A stretch of DNA of 64,000 bases from Vreelandella massiliensis (GTDB lineage: Bacteria; Pseudomonadota; Gammaproteobacteria; Pseudomonadales; Halomonadaceae). A program made the translations under genes and the position numbers. Each line of letters starts with the position of its first letter. Position 1 is the stretch's first letter. The stretch covers positions 649,720 through 713,719 of the forward strand of contig NZ_LT699745.1 of assembly GCF_900155385.1 (NCBI RefSeq), written 5' to 3'. Shown piece after piece: positions 60,552 through 64,000 of this stretch. The notes beneath the pieces were generated by a model, which worked only from the letters and a program-made list of their open reading frames with translations, searched no databases and was not told where the DNA came from.

Positions 60552-60620
60552 CGACTGGAAAACGCCATAAACTGGCCGCAGCAAGCAATGATAACGTGAC
60601 TGCTCGCATGCATTTCGCTC

Positions 60621-60650
60621 AGCCCGCTAAATTTTTTGGCGGGCTTTTCT
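60621..60650 (+). terminator. Terminator of the OmpA-family lipoprotein gene
   Basis: A 7-bp stem AGCCCGC/GCGGGCT (60621-60627 and 60639-60645) with an 11-base loop is followed by TTTTCTTCG. Confidence 0.85.
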
Positions 60651-60679
60651 TCGCTTTTTATGGGGTGTTTTAGGTTCTC

Positions 60680-61525
60680 ATGCTCTCGTATCAGCACGCC
60701 TACCATGCCGGTAATTTTGCCGACGTACATAAGCATTTGACGCTATTTGCCGTCGTTGATTACTTATTACGTAAAAAATCACCTGTTACATATATCGACA
60801 CCCACGCTGGCCGTGGGGTGTATCCGTTGGCGGCAAAAGAGAGCCAGCGTTTGCAGGAGCATCGCGAAGGCGTCGAACCGCTCTGGCACGCCAAGCGCAC
60901 GCTTAACACCCCCCTTTTGCGACAGTGGTGCGATGCGCTGGCTTCCCTGCAGCCGTCACCCGCGTTACTTACCCACTACCCGGGCTCGCCGTGGTGGCTA
61001 CATCAGCGCTTGCGCGAACAAGATGCCTTGCAGCTGTTTGAGCTCCACCCGGGCGAGCATCGCTACCTTGAGGATCAAGTGCTGAGCGCGAGTGCGACAC
61101 GCACTTACGGCGATGGCCTTGCCGGTTTAACGCAGCGCTTACCCGTGGCGACGCCGCGCTTGTGCGTACTGATCGACCCGAGCTATGAACGCAAAGAGGA
61201 GTATCACGAAGTAAAGGATGCGGTGGCCCAGGCCATGAAAAAAGCGCGCCACGCCATCGTCATGATCTGGTACCCACTGCTACCCGCGGGGCACCACCAC
61301 ACGTTGATCGAAGGGCTTGCCGCCAGCGGTATCCGTAATATCTGGCGTAGCGAGCTCTGCCTGCGCTCACCCGGCGATCAACGCCACGGCATGTACGGCA
61401 GCGGGATGCTGGTCATCAACCCACCCTGGGGGCTGGATGAGCGCCTTGCGGCTGCCATGCGCGAGGTGGTGCCGCTTCTCGGAGCGGCCACCCATTACCA
61501 CGGCGAATGGCTGGTGGGGGAGTAG
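60680..61525 (+). CDS. rlmJ: 23S rRNA (adenine(2030)-N6)-methyltransferase
   Basis: RlmJ methylates A2030 of 23S rRNA. The 281-residue protein begins MLSYQHAYHAGNFADVHKH, has the SAM motif DTHAGRGVYPL and a catalytic IDPSYERKEEY. The family usually has DPPYE, so one proline is serine here. The rest of the fold is intact. Confidence 0.92.
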   Translation: MLSYQHAYHAGNFADVHKHLTLFAVVDYLLRKKSPVTYIDTHAGRGVYPLAAKESQRLQEHREGVEPLWHAKRTLNTPLLRQWCDALASLQPSPALLTHYPGSPWWLHQRLREQDALQLFELHPGEHRYLEDQVLSASATRTYGDGLAGLTQRLPVATPRLCVLIDPSYERKEEYHEVKDAVAQAMKKARHAIVMIWYPLLPAGHHHTLIEGLAASGIRNIWRSELCLRSPGDQRHGMYGSGMLVINPPWGLDERLAAAMREVVPLLGAATHYHGEWLVGE

Positions 61526-61674
61526 TCGCGCGGCCCCGCAGGTTTACTGTTATTGCGGTTATTTCAGTAATTAGCGCTATTTTAGAGTTTGATCTGCCCT
61601 GTAACGGGACATGATGGCCAGGCTAGATTCCTCAGATTACACTACTTCTCAAGCCTCTTTTTACGAGCGAGACC

Positions 61675-62814
61675 ATGGCAACCGCATACGCCAGAGTAAA
61701 TCCAAACATCTTGAGCTGGGCCCGTGAGCGGGCCCAGCTCAGCGTGCCTGCGCTGGCGTCCAAGCTCAAAGTGCCCGAAGAAAAGATTGACGCTTGGGAA
61801 CGTGGCGAGAAGCAACCCACTTTCAAACAAGCGCAAATTTTCGCGGCTCGAACTCATATTCCGTTCGGATACCTTTATTTACGGCAGCCCCCAGAAGAAA
61901 AAATGCCGCTGCCCGATCTCCGAACTGTTGATGGCAATGCACCACGTCGGGTATCTCCAGAGTTGATCGAAATGACTCAGATTGTCCTTAGGCGGCAAGA
62001 GTGGTTTTCTGAGTATTTACGCGATCAAAGCGTCGAAGCCAACCCTCATGTAGGTAGGTTCACTGCTGACGATAATATTCTCGATGTCGTAAACGATATG
62101 CGCCAGGTACTTGAGGTTCCTACTCATCCCGATAGGGGGGACTGGGAAAGCTATTATCGTCGCTTGATCCGTAAAATCGAGGATGCCGGAATACTGGTCA
62201 TGCGACAGAGCTTCATTCGGCACCACAGCCGTCCTTTGTCTGTTCAAGAGTTCCGAGGCTTCGCGATTTTTGACTCTCTTGCTCCTGTCATCTTCATCAA
62301 CCAGGCGGATGCACCGGCTGCACGGCTTTTCACACTAATTCATGAGCTGGCCCATATCTGGATTGGCAAAAGCGGCGTATCCGATGCCAGCCCTGATACC
62401 CACAGAAAGGAAGAAGTCTTTTGTAATGCCGTTGCGGCTGAGTTCTTGGTCCCGGAGAAAGAGTTTCTGTCTCTCTGGCAGCACGCTGATAATTGGAGGG
62501 ACAACTTACCAGTACTGGAAGCCCACTTCTGCGTCAGCACCTGGGTAGTCGCAAGACGAGCGCTTAGTCTCGGAAAGATCAGCCGTGAAGACTATCGTGA
62601 CTACGTCGAGACGCTTCAGCGTCAGTACCGAAACCGTGAAAAAAGTGCGGGCGGACCGACTTACTACCGAACACGAAAGGGTCAGATCAGTGAAACGTTG
62701 AGTTATGGTCAAGTCTGGTGTACAGCGGTCAAGCGGCGTTGCTGTCTGATTGATCGGTTAAAGGCTCACCATCCTGGAACTTCACGTTATTCACGACGAG
62801 TTCCAGTTTGTTGA
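61675..62814 (+). CDS. XRE / ImmA-IrrE metallopeptidase protein, 3' end disrupted by an IS
   Basis: Residues 14-68 form an XRE-type helix-turn-helix domain; residues 160-300 are an ImmA/IrrE zinc peptidase domain with HELAH at 223-227 and a downstream glutamate in CNAVAAEFLVP. Such proteins cleave or regulate repressors and are often paired with a DUF4411 PIN-like toxin. Native sequence seems to end near residue 342. The remaining 37 residues come from the IS256-family element, and about 35-40 residues of the usual C-terminus are absent. The catalytic site is intact. It begins 149 bp after rlmJ. Confidence 0.8.
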   Translation: MATAYARVNPNILSWARERAQLSVPALASKLKVPEEKIDAWERGEKQPTFKQAQIFAARTHIPFGYLYLRQPPEEKMPLPDLRTVDGNAPRRVSPELIEMTQIVLRRQEWFSEYLRDQSVEANPHVGRFTADDNILDVVNDMRQVLEVPTHPDRGDWESYYRRLIRKIEDAGILVMRQSFIRHHSRPLSVQEFRGFAIFDSLAPVIFINQADAPAARLFTLIHELAHIWIGKSGVSDASPDTHRKEEVFCNAVAAEFLVPEKEFLSLWQHADNWRDNLPVLEAHFCVSTWVVARRALSLGKISREDYRDYVETLQRQYRNREKSAGGPTYYRTRKGQISETLSYGQVWCTAVKRRCCLIDRLKAHHPGTSRYSRRVPVC

Positions 62815-64000
62815 ACCCGGCTATCCGCTTCCAGCGCTTCTGAGCGCTCTGAAGCAGCTTAAACACCATCGCCAAGGTCGTTGCCCTAGAACCGCAATTC
62901 CGGCTGCGTTTGCTCCGCAGGCGAACCGTAGCGAAGGTCGATTCGATCGGATTGGTTGTACGAATATGCAACCAGTGCTCTGCCGGATAGTCGTAGAACG
63001 CCAGCAGCGCCTCCCGATCCTTCACCAAGCACGCCATGGCGTTGGGGTACTTGGTGTCAAAGCGTTTCACGGTGCGATCAAACGCCTTGTGTGCTTTGTC
63101 GCGTGTCTCGGCCATCCATATCTCGTGCAGGTCAGCCTTGACCTTGCGCTGCACGGATTTCGGCAGTTTGTTCAGTACGTTAGCCGTCTTAGGTACCCAG
63201 CAACGCTGGTGATCCGTTTCCGGGTAGAGCTTGCTCAACGCCGCCCAGAACCCCATGGCACCGTCGCCGATCGCAAGCTTGGGGGCATGGGTGAGTCCGC
63301 GTTCCCGTAGTCCCGTGAGCAGCTCTACCCAGCTGGCTTCCGACTCCCGTCGTCCATCTTCGACGGCAACCAGCTCTTTACGGCCATGCTCGGTCACACC
63401 GATGATCACCAGCAGGCACAGGCTGTCATCCATGCGCACCTTGCTGTAGATACCGTCGACCCACCAATAGACATAGCGCTGCTCTGATAGGTCGCGTTTC
63501 TGCCAGTCAGCATGCTCGTCCTCCCACTGCTTCTTAAGCCGGGACACGGTGTTCGCCGAAAGGCCTTTGGCCTGATCACCCAGCAGCGCGGCCAGTGCCT
63601 CTTGGTAGTCGCCGGTGGAGATTCCCTTCAGGTAGAGCCAGGGGATCAACTCCTCGATACTGCGGGTTCGCTTCAAATAGGGCGGTAGCAGGCTGCTGTT
63701 AAAGCAAGCGCCATGGCCGCTGCGGTCCCGTACCTTGGGTACTTGCACGCTAACATCACCGATGCCTGTCTGGATCGTGCGCTCGGGCAAGTGGCCGTTG
63801 CGGACCACGGCACGACGCCCATCCTCCAGCGTCTTGTCGGCGTATTGCTCCAGAAACGTCGTTAGCTCCGCCTCCACGGCCTTGGCGATTAAGTCTCGGG
63901 CTCCCTGGCGTAGCAGCTCATGCAGCGGGTCCGTGATGTCGTTGTCTGGCTGTGTCACGGCTTGGAGGGTAGAATCAGTCATGGCGTATCCACTTTTGTT
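62705..64000 (-). mobile_element. IS256-family insertion sequence (left end in window)
   Basis: The element interrupts the ImmA/IrrE gene and runs off the right edge. Its exact left end cannot be read because only one terminal repeat is in view; the junction lies about 62690-62720, near GGTGTACAGC. Direct repeats of the target (8-9 bp in this family) would be seen only with the other end. Confidence 0.75.
62729..63982 (-). CDS. IS256-family transposase
   Basis: The 417-residue DDE transposase has the IS256 signature. D176 lies in WWVDGIYSK, D240 in AIGDGAMGFW and E347 in NPIESTFATVR. Between D240 and E347 is the helical insertion with QRCWVPKTANVLN (the family has QRCxxH; here P-K replaces the usual H-K). 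The frame is complete from ATG 63982, so it may be active. Confidence 0.95.
   Translation of the reverse strand: MTDSTLQAVTQPDNDITDPLHELLRQGARDLIAKAVEAELTTFLEQYADKTLEDGRRAVVRNGHLPERTIQTGIGDVSVQVPKVRDRSGHGACFNSSLLPPYLKRTRSIEELIPWLYLKGISTGDYQEALAALLGDQAKGLSANTVSRLKKQWEDEHADWQKRDLSEQRYVYWWVDGIYSKVRMDDSLCLLVIIGVTEHGRKELVAVEDGRRESEASWVELLTGLRERGLTHAPKLAIGDGAMGFWAALSKLYPETDHQRCWVPKTANVLNKLPKSVQRKVKADLHEIWMAETRDKAHKAFDRTVKRFDTKYPNAMACLVKDREALLAFYDYPAEHWLHIRTTNPIESTFATVRLRSKRSRNCGSRATTLAMVFKLLQSAQKRWKRIAGFNKLELVVNNVKFQDGEPLTDQSDSNAA

Overview
The window looks like a chromosomal segment of a GC-rich gammaproteobacterium, most probably a member of the Halomonadaceae (Halomonas-like). This is inferred from the protein sequences, the rph-crc-pyrE and oxyR-recG arrangements shared with pseudomonads, and the acidic character of many proteins. 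It is not proven from the window alone. No rRNA or tRNA genes were seen.

Layout. 0-8.4 kb: the end of a rubredoxin reductase gene, hupB, a YccS-type membrane protein, the oxyR-recG pair (recG 3' end shifted by a 25-bp tandem duplication), an SDR protein and thpR. 8.4-12 kb: ridA, spoT, rpoZ and gmk on the minus strand. 12.1-13.5 kb: a solitary TnpB element of the IS200/IS605 (IS1341) type with a probable omega-RNA end. 13.5-21.4 kb: a DNA glycosylase, a histidine phosphatase, yicC, a CBS protein, a frameshifted rph, a Crc-like ExoIII homologue without its catalytic residues, pyrE, trmL and rep. 21.4-30.1 kb: a c5-type cytochrome, glmS, glmU, apbE, uppP, a CDF metal transporter and mgtE. 30.2-37.4 kb: the complete atpIBEFHAGDC operon with a good promoter and terminator. 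37.5-42 kb: parB, parA, rsmG and mnmG, followed by a 550-bp non-coding region packed with DnaA-box-like 9-mers and an AT-rich stretch, which I read as oriC. Most genes to its left are transcribed away from it.

42.5-51.2 kb: a polar amino-acid ABC transporter, erpA, argC, a ClC channel/antiporter, and hemJ-thiD-hemL. 51.2-57.9 kb: a complete curli (functional amyloid) locus on one strand: csgD, csgE, csgF, csgG, then two consecutive csgB-csgA pairs. A small secreted protein of unknown function faces the curlin genes from the other strand. 58-61.5 kb: rdgB, hemW, an OmpA-family lipoprotein and rlmJ. 61.7-64 kb: an XRE/ImmA-IrrE protease gene whose 3' end is cut by an IS256-family element running off the right edge.

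Functionally, the centre is a replication-origin neighbourhood (origin, segregation, tRNA/rRNA modification, ATP synthase). The accessory signal is concentrated in the curli locus, the TnpB element and the IS-interrupted gene at the right edge. Two housekeeping genes, recG and rph, carry apparent frameshifts that need read-level confirmation.
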